A stretch of 64,000 bases of DNA, taken from assembly GCA_963422745.1 (NCBI GenBank), contig OY730477.1, forward strand, positions 1,426,001 through 1,490,000. The letters are read 5' to 3'. A program made the translations under genes and the position numbers. Source of the stretch: G963422745 sp963422745 (GTDB lineage: Bacteria > Actinomycetota > Acidimicrobiia > Acidimicrobiales > Aldehydirespiratoraceae). The notes under the pieces are model-generated. The model had not been told where the DNA came from. It ran no database searches and was given only the letters and a program-made list of their open reading frames with translations. Positions within the stretch are counted from its first letter, which is position 1, and the number at the start of each line of letters is the position of its first letter. This document shows, in pieces, positions 43,612-51,868 of this stretch.

Positions 43612-44081
43612 GTTCCAACTTGTTGCTTCAACACAATGAGCGGGTGTCTGTCAGTGGCGGGTATTATTTTGGTGGGTCAAGCCGCTGACAGTAGATGCAT
43701 AGCAAGCAGGTGGGGGCCAAGTAGGTGGGGACTTGGTGCCAACCACGCTGCTCTATGAATAACGCAGCTCACAACCAGTCTTCGCCTTCGTGTGGGGACT
43801 TGGTGCCAACTACGCTGTTGTGCGAATAACGCAGCTCACAACCAGTCTTCGCCTTCGTGTGGGGACTTGGTGCCAACTACGCTGTTGTGCGAATAACGCA
43901 GCTCACAACCAGTCTTCGCCTTCGTGTGGGGACTTGGTGCCAACTACGCTGTTGTGCGAATCAGGTAGCTCACAACCAGCCATCGCGTGGGGACTTGGTG
44001 CCAACCACGCTGCTATATGAATAACGTAGCTCCAAGTGAAAAACCTGTATATCAGAAACTGTATATGCTATATACTCGAAA
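43612..44081. other. Intergenic region between antiporter and uvrD2
   Basis: This 470-base gap is filled mainly by the 67-bp tandem array. After the array the sequence becomes AT-rich with a small hairpin, GTATAT-gct-ATATAC (44059-44073), close to the 3' end of the minus-strand uvrD2 gene; it could aid termination. No gene is evident. Confidence 0.6.
43725..44034 (+). repeat. Five-unit 67-bp tandem repeat array
   Basis: Units begin GTGGGGACTTGGTGCCAAC at 43725, 43792, 43859, 43926 and 43987. The first three intervals are exactly 67 bases, the fourth is 61 and the last unit is incomplete. Units 2 and 3 are identical. Inside each typical unit GTTG...CAAC and TGCG-AATAA-CGCA can pair as a hairpin with an AT-rich loop. 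The period is not a multiple of three and no unique spacers occur, so it is neither coding nor CRISPR. Confidence 0.9.
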
Positions 44082-46187
44082 CTAAGGTGTCGTTTTGAGT
44101 GAACTGTTTGTTGAGATGATATTGAGGATGGGTTCGCCAAAGCGGGCCGCTCGGATGGGCCCCAGGCAATTGAGATCAGCAAGTTCCGCCATGCTGCTGG
44201 GTCGCAGATCCACGAGCATGTCGATTACTGGATCACTGAGGACATGTTCGGGTAGCACTTGATTCGCAGAGCTGCTGGCTCCTCTAGCGGCCTGCTCACG
44301 CCACCCAATAAGGCACTCGCGAAGTCGTTGATGCTCAACGACTTCGGGGTCGGGATGATCTTGATCTCTTGAGGCACTTAGCGTGGCCCGTAGCTCCTCC
44401 AGCTTGGGTATCGGGGCCGGAAACGATGGCGGTCCGGCGACAAATGCATCAAGCCATGGCGATGGGCGACGCTCTAGAACCTTGCCGTCGAGCATGCGGC
44501 GGCGGCACCAAGTGATATGTAACTCGTTCTTGGCTCGTGTGGCCGCCACATACAACAAGCGCCGCTCTTCCGCTTTGGCCGATGCGGTTCTAGCGGTGGC
44601 AAAGGGAACAAATCCCTCCTCGATGCCTACGAGATGAACGATCGGCCACTGCAGGCCCTTGGAACTGTGGAAGGTGCAGAGTTCCACGCCATCAGCGGTT
44701 GGCGCGATGGCACCGTCCCCCCAAAGCGACTGCTTGAAGTGCTCCACAGTGGCGGTCGGTTCCAAAGCGAGATGACCCTGGGCGAGTTCCAACAAGGCGC
44801 CCCGGGTGAGTTCCAACAAGGCGTCGCGGGTGTCGGTGTGTTCGGCTACCGGCTCGCGGCGAAAGACATCAGCGGTTTGGTCGGTGGGGTCGTTGGTTGG
44901 GTCCTCGGTAGCGAGCCTTAAGGTGTCGCTCGCTAAGTCGGTTTTGAAGCTTGCAAGTTTCTCGGTCTTGTCGAATTGGGCCAGGATCTCCGGTATCTCG
45001 GGAATACGTGAGACCGGTTTGTGGGTGCGCGTGGGAATTCCAGCCGATTCCAGGGCGCCGCGGATGACATCAAGTTGTGCGCTGGTGCGGGCCAGCACGG
45101 CCTGATGCCGCCACAGCTCATGCGGTCTGCGACGAACCCGAATCGTCCGGGCGACGGTCACCGCCTCGCCTCTGCCCAGCGTGTCACGTGCGCGGCGAGT
45201 GTTGCGGCTGTTGGAGCCGTAGCCGTGAATCTCGGTCACCACCGGTTCGTCGCCCGATGGTCGGGTCGCCCGTTGCGGTTCGATCCCCAGCACGCGTGCT
45301 GCGGCGTTCAGGATCTCCGGTGACGAACGGAAGTTGGTTACCAGATGAATCTTCGCGACCCCGCGCAGATGTCGGTCGATGTTGTTTAGCAGGTCGGGTT
45401 CGGCACCGTTCCACGAATAGATGGCCTGGTTCGGGTCACCCACCACAACCAAAGTTGACTCCTCACCCAGCCAGGCTCTTAGTACCGCGAACTGCAAGGG
45501 ATTGACGTCTTGAAACTCATCGACCAGCAGGTGACGTCGATGCCATCGCTGAGCCGCGGCGAAGCCAGCGTCCTCCGTCAGGATCTCATGCGACAGGGCG
45601 AGCATGTCGTCGAAGTCAAATAACCTGCGTTTTTTCTTGGCGTCGTTATAGGAGGCATAGACCTTTGCAACGAATTCTGTGTTGCGGTGAGTGCGCCGCC
45701 GTGCTGCGGCAGCGGCGTCGGGGTACTTGTCGGGGGTGATCATGCGTGCCCTCGCCCAGCCGATCTCGGTGTTTAGAGCCGCAAGGACACGGCGATCAAG
45801 CCGGGGATGTAATTTCGACAGCAGAGCCACTCGGTGCTGAAGTATTTCAGGGTGCAAGCGGTTCTTGTCGGTCCAGTAACGGCGGAGCATGGCCAAAGCA
45901 ATGGCGTGGAACGTGCCTGCAGCCAACTTGTCGTGCAGTCCCAGGGCGCGCACACGGCGCCGCAATTCCGATGCTGCCGACCGGGTGAAGGTAAACGCCA
46001 TAACGTTTCGCGCATCAACGTAACCCTCGGCCGCCTGCCAGGCGATTCGACGGGTCAGAACCAGCGTCTTGCCGGAGCCAGCTCCGGCGACCACACACAG
46101 GGGCGAGGCTCGGGTCGTTACGGCGTCGCGTTGCTCTTCAGTCAGATCGGCGAGCAATCCCTCGGCGTCCAAGGCCCGTTTGGTCAC
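44082..46187 (-). CDS. uvrD2: UvrD2-like SF1A DNA helicase with HRDC region
   Basis: This 701-residue 3'-5' helicase has all SF1A motifs: Q-motif LTEEQRDAV, Walker A GAGSGKT (35-41), FTRSAASELRRR, DEFQDVN, GDPNQAIYSW, TNFRSSPEIL, the late HSSKGLQW and VAATRAKNEL. After about residue 625 a helical HRDC-type domain follows (ADLNCLGPIRAARFGEPIL), the hallmark of actinobacterial UvrD2; the tetracysteine seen in the mycobacterial enzyme is not visible. GTG 46187 is six bases after TAGGGT and only 23 bases from the divergent zincin gene. Confidence 0.9.
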   Translation of the reverse strand: MTKRALDAEGLLADLTEEQRDAVTTRASPLCVVAGAGSGKTLVLTRRIAWQAAEGYVDARNVMAFTFTRSAASELRRRVRALGLHDKLAAGTFHAIALAMLRRYWTDKNRLHPEILQHRVALLSKLHPRLDRRVLAALNTEIGWARARMITPDKYPDAAAAARRRTHRNTEFVAKVYASYNDAKKKRRLFDFDDMLALSHEILTEDAGFAAAQRWHRRHLLVDEFQDVNPLQFAVLRAWLGEESTLVVVGDPNQAIYSWNGAEPDLLNNIDRHLRGVAKIHLVTNFRSSPEILNAAARVLGIEPQRATRPSGDEPVVTEIHGYGSNSRNTRRARDTLGRGEAVTVARTIRVRRRPHELWRHQAVLARTSAQLDVIRGALESAGIPTRTHKPVSRIPEIPEILAQFDKTEKLASFKTDLASDTLRLATEDPTNDPTDQTADVFRREPVAEHTDTRDALLELTRGALLELAQGHLALEPTATVEHFKQSLWGDGAIAPTADGVELCTFHSSKGLQWPIVHLVGIEEGFVPFATARTASAKAEERRLLYVAATRAKNELHITWCRRRMLDGKVLERRPSPWLDAFVAGPPSFPAPIPKLEELRATLSASRDQDHPDPEVVEHQRLRECLIGWREQAARGASSSANQVLPEHVLSDPVIDMLVDLRPSSMAELADLNCLGPIRAARFGEPILNIISTNSSLKTTP

Positions 46188-46193
46188 TAACCA

Positions 46194-46199
46194 ACCCTA
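46194..46199 (-). promoter_or_regulatory. Putative leaderless -10 element of uvrD2
   Basis: TAGGGT on the minus strand is 6 bases before GTG 46187; it shares two base pairs with the -10 of the divergent gene. Confidence 0.6.
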
Positions 46200-46203
46200 A
46201 CGT
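46198..46203 (+). promoter_or_regulatory. Putative leaderless -10 element of the zincin gene
   Basis: TAACGT is 7 bases before GTG 46211 and overlaps the uvrD2 -10 on the other strand at 46198-46199. Confidence 0.6.
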
Positions 46204-46210
46204 TGCTGCT

Positions 46211-46552
46211 GTGGAGCCCATAAGCAGCTGCGACTTTGAGCGGATCGTCGGCGAAGCGCTCGACCGGATACCTTCGGAGTTGGGTCGGTTGATGCAAAAC
46301 GTGGTAGTAGTCGTTGAGGATCGACACCCCGAAGACCTGCTCGGTCTATACGAGGGAATCCCGCTCACTGAACGTGAGGACTACGGTGCGATGGCTACAC
46401 CCGACGTGATCACTCTCTACCGTTTAACCCACTGCGAGGTGGCGGACGATCTTGACGACCTGATCGGAGCAGTAGAGGTAACGGTCGTTCATGAGGTGGC
46501 CCATCATTTCGGCATTGACGATGATCTGCTGCATAAGTGGGGGTGGGGATAA
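46211..46552 (+). CDS. Minimal zincin-like metallopeptidase
   Basis: This 113-residue protein belongs to the small zincin family (Zincin_1 type) with the extended motif HEVAHHFGIDD: His94, Glu95, His98 and probably His99/Asp103 near the zinc. The preceding strand region ITLYRLTHCEVAD and short length are typical. The substrate is unknown. GTG 46211 follows a leaderless-type -10. It is divergent from uvrD2. Confidence 0.88.
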   Translation: MEPISSCDFERIVGEALDRIPSELGRLMQNVVVVVEDRHPEDLLGLYEGIPLTEREDYGAMATPDVITLYRLTHCEVADDLDDLIGAVEVTVVHEVAHHFGIDDDLLHKWGWG

Positions 46553-46914
46553 TGCTGATTCATTTGTCCGCTGATTTGATACGTTTTCCCGCGATTCGCC
46601 ACGACCCTCACAGACCCATGTCCGACATCATGTCCCGACATCGGACACGGCCTTTCGACAACCGCGACCACAATGCTGTTATGCACGCGAGCCGCAGGCA
46701 AAGGATTCGATGAAAGACAGGTAGCAATGCATGTCACCCGAAACGTCGGACCATCGAATCTCCGGGGACCGCGGCCCCTTAGCATTTTCGATCTCGCCTC
46801 AATGGCGGGTAGTGTCGAAAACTAACCCGCCGTTTCATTGCAGACTCCTCAACTGGTGTCGACTCAGCGCACGTGCAGCCACGACCCCGTTGCTCCCATC
46901 ACAGGAAGACCACC
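46553..46914. other. Intergenic region with two strong inverted repeats
   Basis: This 362-base gap has no convincing gene. It contains TGTCCGA/TCGGACA (46619-46647, with repeated ATGTC/GACAT words inside) and a long hairpin at 46804-46831. A GC palindrome-like stretch, GGGGACCGCGGCCCC, lies at about 46773-46787. It may carry a regulated promoter for the crotonase gene or a small RNA. Confidence 0.5.
46804..46831 (+). promoter_or_regulatory. Strong hairpin upstream of the crotonase gene
   Basis: GGCGGGTAGT (46804-46813) pairs with ACT-A-ACCCGCC (46821-46831), ten pairs with one bulged A and a seven-base loop. No T-run follows (next bases GTTTC), so it is either an atypical terminator/attenuator or an operator-like inverted repeat. 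It ends 83 bases before ATG 46915. Confidence 0.5.
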
Positions 46915-47700
46915 ATGACCAAAATCTTCGTTGACCGTGATGACATGGTCGCTACCGTCACCATCAGCTACCCGGAAACCCGCAACGCCGTTTCGGGACG
47001 GGGTTGGGAGATACTACATAGAGCATTTGAAGATCTCGCGGGCGACGAGTCTGTTCGCTGCGTGGTAGTGACCGGTGAAGGCGAAGACTTTTGTAGTGGT
47101 GCCTACGTCGGCCCCGGTCGTAACCGTGCAAACGAGCAGACCAAACGCAGCGGACTGCTGCAGATGCGCATGGTTGGACAATGCTGCGAGACCCTGTTCA
47201 ACCTGCCGAAACCCACAATAGCCAGGGTTGACGGGGTCGCTGCCGGTGCGGGGCTCAACCTTGCACTGGCCTGTGATTTCGTGTTGGCGTCTGAACGTAG
47301 CCGCTTCAGCGAGATCTTCGCTCGCCGGGGCCTCAATGTTGACTTCGGTGGTTCGTTCCTGTTGCCGCGTATTGTGGGCATGCAAAAGGCCAAGGAGTTG
47401 GTGCTGCTGGCCGATGTCATTGATGCACAACGAGCTGGCGAGATGGGTTTGGTGAACCGGGTCGTACCACCGGAGCAGCTCAACGCTGTCGTGTCGGAGT
47501 TCGCCGACAAGCTCGTCAGTGGCCCACCCATGGCGTTGGCGGTGAGCAAGAGACTGCTAAACCAGTCGTTCACTTCGACACTCAGCGAAGCCGTCGACGC
47601 TGAAGGCCTGGGTCAGAGCCTGGCGTTCAGCACATCCGATGTTGCCGAAGCTGCAGCCGCTTTCGTCGAGAAGCGAACCCCGAGGTTCACCGGCAGGTAG
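46915..47700 (+). CDS. Enoyl-CoA hydratase/isomerase family protein, PaaG-like
   Basis: This 261-residue crotonase has oxyanion-loop segments FCSGAYVG and GVAAGAGLNLALACD. Neither hydratase Glu is kept: the first position is Asn115 and the second lies in IFARRGL. Instead NVDFGGSFLLPR places Asp143 where the PaaG/ECI-type isomerases have their catalytic Asp, so a double-bond isomerase role is more likely than hydration. ATG 46915 is preceded by AGGA eight bases away. Confidence 0.82.
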   Translation: MTKIFVDRDDMVATVTISYPETRNAVSGRGWEILHRAFEDLAGDESVRCVVVTGEGEDFCSGAYVGPGRNRANEQTKRSGLLQMRMVGQCCETLFNLPKPTIARVDGVAAGAGLNLALACDFVLASERSRFSEIFARRGLNVDFGGSFLLPRIVGMQKAKELVLLADVIDAQRAGEMGLVNRVVPPEQLNAVVSEFADKLVSGPPMALAVSKRLLNQSFTSTLSEAVDAEGLGQSLAFSTSDVAEAAAAFVEKRTPRFTGR

Positions 47701-47706
47701 AACTGC

Positions 47707-47765
47707 GAAGTTCCCGCCACCAAGAAACGAAGTCGTGGTCACCGTGATCAATGGTGGCAAACTTC
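47707..47765 (+). promoter_or_regulatory. Long inverted repeat before the aminotransferase gene
   Basis: GAAGTT-ccc-GCCACC (47707-47721) is mirrored by GGTGGC-a-AACTTC (47753-47765), twelve pairs with a small internal loop and a 31-base apical loop. The right arm ends four bases before ATG 47770, so the RNA form would hide the ribosome site; a DNA operator is equally possible. Confidence 0.55.
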
Positions 47766-47769
47766 GACA

Positions 47770-48996
47770 ATGACGATTCCTGCGTTGACTTATCCCGCTT
47801 TGCTGCACCCGTTCACGCCGCCCGCCAAGAAGGGACCTTGGATCAACATTGTTTCCGGCAACGGCGCTGTGATCAGTGACGATAAGGGCAACGACTACAT
47901 CGATGCGATGGCGTCTCTGTGGTACTGCAATGTCGGTTACGCACGACGTGAAGTGATCGACGCAATCAGCGCCCAACTGGAACGGATCCACGCCTATCAC
48001 GTATTCGACCCGTTCGAAAATGCTCCCGCCGAAGAGTTGGCACGACGTGTTGCCTCGCTCGCGCCGGTCGATGACGCACGAGTGTATTTTGGACAATCTG
48101 GTTCCGACGCGGTGGACACCGCGCTGAAGATCGCTCGGGCGGCTCAGAGTCTTGCTGGGCAACCTCAAAAGCAACTGGTGATCTCCCGATCCTGCGGGTA
48201 TCACGGCACCAACTACGGCGGCACATCGGCTCAGGGCATCCCGGCTAACCGCGAGGGTTTCGGCGATCTCATGGAGAATCATCTCATCGTCGCGCATGAT
48301 GACATCGAGGCGCTCGCCTCAGCTTTTGCCCAGAGAGGCGACGAGGTTGCGGCCGTTATCACCGAGCCTCTGCAAGGAGCTGGCGGTGTGCATCCGCCAC
48401 CCGAAGGGTACCTGCCCGCCGTGCGCCGACTCTGCGACGATCACGGTGCCTACCTGATATCGGATGAAGTCATCTGCGGCTTCGGACGTCTCGGTACCTG
48501 GTTTGGCGCTCAGCACTACGGCGTACGGCCCGACATGATCACCTTCGCCAAGGCCATCACATCGGGGTACGTGCCTTTGGGTGGTGTCGTAGTGGGAAGC
48601 CGAGTGCGTGAACCGCTTGAGAGCGATCCCGACTGGATCCTGCGCACCGGATACACCTATTCGGGTCATAACACGGCCTGTGTCGCCGGTCTGGCCTGCC
48701 TTGATGTTACCGAAAGCGACGGCTTGTTGGCCAGGGCAGTCGACCTTGGTGCCCGGCTTGGTGAGGGCCTTCGTTCTCTCACCAGCGACGGCCTATATGC
48801 GGGTCTGCGAGGTGACGGCTTCGTGTTCGCGTTGGTCACCCGCGAGGATCAGTCGCCGTTCGATGTACGCAACCGGCTTCTCAGCGAAGGCGTGATCGCC
48901 CGCCCGCTTGCCGATTCGTTGGCGTTGTGTCCGCCGCTGGTTATTGACGAAGCACAGGTTGATCGCATAGTTGATGCCCTCGCCGCTGTTGCCTGA
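47770..48996 (+). CDS. Class III pyridoxal-phosphate aminotransferase
   Basis: This 408-residue fold-type I transaminase of the omega-amino acid group has GNDYIDAMASLWYCNVGY near the N-terminus, FGQSGSDAVDTALKIAR for phosphate binding, DEVICGFGRLG with the cofactor Asp, and Lys261 in FAKAITSGYVPLGG as Schiff-base lysine. Such enzymes use beta-alanine, GABA, putrescine or taurine with pyruvate or 2-oxoglutarate; the substrate is not predictable here. A 41-base segment of its 3' part is copied just after its stop. Confidence 0.88.
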   Translation: MTIPALTYPALLHPFTPPAKKGPWINIVSGNGAVISDDKGNDYIDAMASLWYCNVGYARREVIDAISAQLERIHAYHVFDPFENAPAEELARRVASLAPVDDARVYFGQSGSDAVDTALKIARAAQSLAGQPQKQLVISRSCGYHGTNYGGTSAQGIPANREGFGDLMENHLIVAHDDIEALASAFAQRGDEVAAVITEPLQGAGGVHPPPEGYLPAVRRLCDDHGAYLISDEVICGFGRLGTWFGAQHYGVRPDMITFAKAITSGYVPLGGVVVGSRVREPLESDPDWILRTGYTYSGHNTACVAGLACLDVTESDGLLARAVDLGARLGEGLRSLTSDGLYAGLRGDGFVFALVTREDQSPFDVRNRLLSEGVIARPLADSLALCPPLVIDEAQVDRIVDALAAVA

Positions 48997-48998
48997 GT

Positions 48999-49039
48999 AG
49001 TCGCCGTTCGATGTACGCAACCGGCTTCTCAGCGAAGGC
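48999..49039 (+). repeat. 41-bp exact copy of aminotransferase coding sequence
   Basis: Bases 48999-49039 are identical to 48851-48891 inside the aminotransferase gene. The copy is bordered on both sides by TGAGTAGTCGCC or its first part (48994 and 49040), which looks like a templated insertion with a small tandem duplication. It lies between the stop codon and the thi promoter. Confidence 0.9.
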
Positions 49040-49081
49040 TGAGTAGTCGCCAAAGGGGTGTGCGGCTCGCCCGACGACGAG

Positions 49082-49087
49082 TAGTAT
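49082..49087 (+). promoter_or_regulatory. Putative -10 element of the thiBPQ operon
   Basis: TAGTAT (five of six bases of TATAAT) lies 15 bases before the riboswitch, placing the transcript start close to its 5' end. Confidence 0.55.
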
Positions 49088-49101
49088 CGGGTCACAACCG
49101 A

Positions 49102-49190
49102 ATCCGGGGAGCTCGGGCAGCCGGGCTGAGAGGTTGACCTAGGTGTCAACGACCCGCCAGAACCTGATCTGGGTAATTCCAGCGGAGGAA
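49102..49190 (+). promoter_or_regulatory. TPP riboswitch (THI element)
   Basis: The hallmark segments of the thiamine pyrophosphate aptamer are present in order: CCGGGGAGC, GGGCTGAGAGG (the CUGAGA box), and ACCTGATCTGGGTAAT followed by CCAGCG. GTTGAC-CTAGGT-GTCAAC forms the variable P3 extension. P1 is TCCG (49103-49106) with CGGA (49183-49186), and the 3' strand is part of the Shine-Dalgarno GGAGGA (49184-49189) of thiB. TPP binding would therefore block translation initiation. Confidence 0.96.
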
Positions 49191-49193
49191 GCC

Positions 49194-50258
49194 ATGCGGC
49201 TACATGCACCATTGAGAATCGCTTCAAGACTATTGCGTGGACCGCGAAGCATCGTGGTCGTCGCTGCGACGTTAGCGGTGGCTGCGTTAGCCTGCGGCTC
49301 CGAAGATTCCGATCCTGACACTGTCGTGGTAATGGCCCACGATAGCTTCGTCATTTCCGAGGAGGCCCGCTCAGCCTTCACCGAAGAAACCGGTATCGAA
49401 GTGGAGATCCTCGCCTCGGGCGACACTGGTACGATGGTGAGCCAGGCGATCCTCACGGCGGGCAATCCCATCGCCGACGTGATGTTCGGAATCGACAATA
49501 CGTTCCTGCAGCGAGGCCTGGACGCCGACCTTTTCGAAATCTACAGGTCGCCCCGACTCGACAAAGTAAGAGCGGGTCTCGCACTCGATGATGAGTACAG
49601 GGTCACGCCCATCGACTTCGGTGATGTGTGCATCAACTACTGGATCGATGAACTCCCTGCGGCTGCTCCGAGTTCACTTGAGGACCTGCTAAACCCCGCC
49701 TTTGCCGACGAACTGGTCGTGCAGTCGCCGGAGACTTCCTCGCCTGGCCTCGCCTTCCTGCTCGCCACCATCGTCGGAACACCCGATTGGGAGGCGTACT
49801 GGGAAGGTCTCGTAGAAAACGGTGTGTCGGTCACCGCCGGATGGCAGGATGCCTACTACGGAGAGTTCGTTGCGGGCGGCGGCGACCGATCACTTGTCGT
49901 GTCGTACGCATCGAGTCCACCTGCTGAGGTGATCTATGCGGACCCTCCGGTCGACACCGCCCCCACCGCGATACTGGCCGATTCGTGCTTCCGTCAGATC
50001 GAGTTTGCCGGTGTTCTGCGTGGCACCGACGATCCCGACAGCGCTCGCCGATTCATCGATTTCTTGCTGTCGGAACGCTTTCAGGAGGAGATCCCGCTTT
50101 CCATGTTCGTATTCCCGGCGCTCACAGAGGCCAACCTGCCAGCCGAGTTCGTCGAACATGCCCGTCTCGCCGATGAGCCATTGACCATGGATCCGACGCT
50201 CATAGAGCAAAACCGCGACGCATGGATCGACCGCTGGAACGAGATAGTGCTCAGCTGA
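49194..50258 (+). CDS. thiB: Thiamine ABC transporter substrate-binding lipoprotein ThiB
   Basis: This 354-residue periplasmic-type binding protein has a signal peptide with Arg residues, a hydrophobic stretch and lipobox AALAC with Cys34 as the acylated residue. The mature part begins TVVVMAHDSFVISEE and has the ADVMFGIDNTFLQRG region typical of ThiB. Control by the TPP riboswitch and linkage to thiPQ identify thiamine or its phosphates as ligand. ATG 49194 is four bases after the Shine-Dalgarno inside the riboswitch. Overlaps thiP by one base. Confidence 0.92.
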   Translation: MRLHAPLRIASRLLRGPRSIVVVAATLAVAALACGSEDSDPDTVVVMAHDSFVISEEARSAFTEETGIEVEILASGDTGTMVSQAILTAGNPIADVMFGIDNTFLQRGLDADLFEIYRSPRLDKVRAGLALDDEYRVTPIDFGDVCINYWIDELPAAAPSSLEDLLNPAFADELVVQSPETSSPGLAFLLATIVGTPDWEAYWEGLVENGVSVTAGWQDAYYGEFVAGGGDRSLVVSYASSPPAEVIYADPPVDTAPTAILADSCFRQIEFAGVLRGTDDPDSARRFIDFLLSERFQEEIPLSMFVFPALTEANLPAEFVEHARLADEPLTMDPTLIEQNRDAWIDRWNEIVLS

Positions 50259-51868
50259 TGCCCCGGGCTGCGGGTCTGGCCCGGGGTCTGGTGCTGATGA
50301 TTCCCGCTGCGTTCCTGGCTCTGTTTTATTGTTATCCAGTTGGTTCGGTCATCGTTCGAGGTCTCGCGCTGCCCGACCTGGCACCTCTTGGCGAAGTCTT
50401 CGGATCGCCTCGGCTACGTGAGGTGATGTGGTTTACGTCCTGGCAGGCGGTTTTGTCGACTGCGGCCACTTTGGCCGTCGGTCTGCCCGCCGCCTCAGTC
50501 GTAGCCCGACTCGGACTTCGGGTCAGGCGATGGGTGCGGGCCTTGGTGACTGTACCGTTTGTGTTGCCGACGGTGGTAGTGGCCGGTGCCTTCCAAACGG
50601 TGTTTGATCGCTTCGGTCTGCACGACGGAGCGATACAGCTCCATCACACGGTCTGGGCGATCCTGTTGGCGCACGTTTTTTTCAACTACGCAGTGGTGGT
50701 TCGTGTAGTGAGCACCTATTGGGCGGGGCTTGATCACAGGCTGGAGGAGCAGGCCAGGGTTCTCGGTGCGTCGAGGTGGACGACCTGGTGGGAGGTTACG
50801 TTCCCCAGGTTGCGGCCCGCGGTTGCCGCCGCGGCAGCGGTGGTGTTTCTATTTTCGTTCACCAGCTTCGGGGTGGTGCTGATCCTCGGCGGTCCTCGCC
50901 ACAGCACCATCGAGACAGAGATTTACCGGATGGCCGTCACCCGCTCGGACCTTTCGGGTGCGGCCGGGCTAGCGGTTGTGCAACTCGGGGCCGTTCTGGC
51001 GCTGATCTTGTTGAGCACCTGGTTGGAGCGTCGTCGCCCGACGACAACGATGGTGTGGAGACCCGAGTCAAGGCCTCTGGCATGGCACTGGTTGACTGCC
51101 AACGCAGCGGTAATGGCAACCCTGTTAGGTGTGCCGATCCTGGCGTTGGTTGAGCGCTCAGTGGCGACCGGCGACGGTTATGGCTTCGATCACTACCGTG
51201 CTCTGGGCGAACGCACCCGACTGCTCCCCGCCTCGGCGGTGACGGCGATAGTGAACTCCATCACGTTTGCTGTGGTCGCCACGATCATTGCCATGTTGGT
51301 AGGCCTCAGCGCGTCTCTTGTGGTCACCTACGGGCAGCGGGCCATAGCCCGAGTGTTTGATCTGGGGCTCACCCTCCCGCTGGGCACCTCCGCGGTCACG
51401 ATCGGGTTCGGGATCCTCATTGCGCTCGATACGAAACCGCTGGATTTTCGGACATCAACCTGGATCGTGCCTGTCGCCCATGCCCTGGTCGGCGTACCGT
51501 TTGTGATCCGCTGCGTGGTTCCGGTGCTACGGTCGATAGATCCTGGTCTGCGCGAGGCCGTCGCGGTTCTTGGTGCCGATGATCGAAGGGTTTGGCGTGA
51601 GGTTGACCTGCCGATAGCGGGTCGTGGTTTAGCTGTAGGCGGGGGTTTCGCCTTTGCTGTGTCACTCGGTGAGTTCGGGGCAACCTCGTTCCTTCCTCGT
51701 CGCGCCGACCTTTTGACCGTCCCGACAGCGATATTTAGGTTGCTGGGCCAACCAGGCGAAGCCCTTCGGGGCCAGGCAATGGCTCTCGCTGTCATCTTGA
51801 TGGTGTTGGTGGCCGCGTCCGTGCTGCTGATCGAATCCGGCAGATCGACCACCGAAACTGCGTTCTGA
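50258..51868 (+). CDS. thiP: Thiamine ABC transporter permease ThiP
   Basis: This 536-residue permease is a fused double unit with about twelve membrane segments. Each half ends in an EAA loop that contacts the ATPase: EEQARVLGASRWTTWWEVTF and LREAVAVLGADDRRVWREVD. The GEFG segment after the second loop is typical of the ThiP/FbpB group. ATG 50258 overlaps the thiB stop (TGATG) and the end overlaps thiQ in the same manner. Confidence 0.92.
   Translation: MPRAAGLARGLVLMIPAAFLALFYCYPVGSVIVRGLALPDLAPLGEVFGSPRLREVMWFTSWQAVLSTAATLAVGLPAASVVARLGLRVRRWVRALVTVPFVLPTVVVAGAFQTVFDRFGLHDGAIQLHHTVWAILLAHVFFNYAVVVRVVSTYWAGLDHRLEEQARVLGASRWTTWWEVTFPRLRPAVAAAAAVVFLFSFTSFGVVLILGGPRHSTIETEIYRMAVTRSDLSGAAGLAVVQLGAVLALILLSTWLERRRPTTTMVWRPESRPLAWHWLTANAAVMATLLGVPILALVERSVATGDGYGFDHYRALGERTRLLPASAVTAIVNSITFAVVATIIAMLVGLSASLVVTYGQRAIARVFDLGLTLPLGTSAVTIGFGILIALDTKPLDFRTSTWIVPVAHALVGVPFVIRCVVPVLRSIDPGLREAVAVLGADDRRVWREVDLPIAGRGLAVGGGFAFAVSLGEFGATSFLPRRADLLTVPTAIFRLLGQPGEALRGQAMALAVILMVLVAASVLLIESGRSTTETAF

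Noticed and set aside
43790..44020. Protein encoded by the 67-bp array
   Set aside because: The unit is not a multiple of three, so each unit is read in a different frame; the open frame is accidental.
43725..44034. CRISPR array
   Set aside because: Units are contiguous near-identical 67-base repeats without unique spacers, and no cas genes are nearby.
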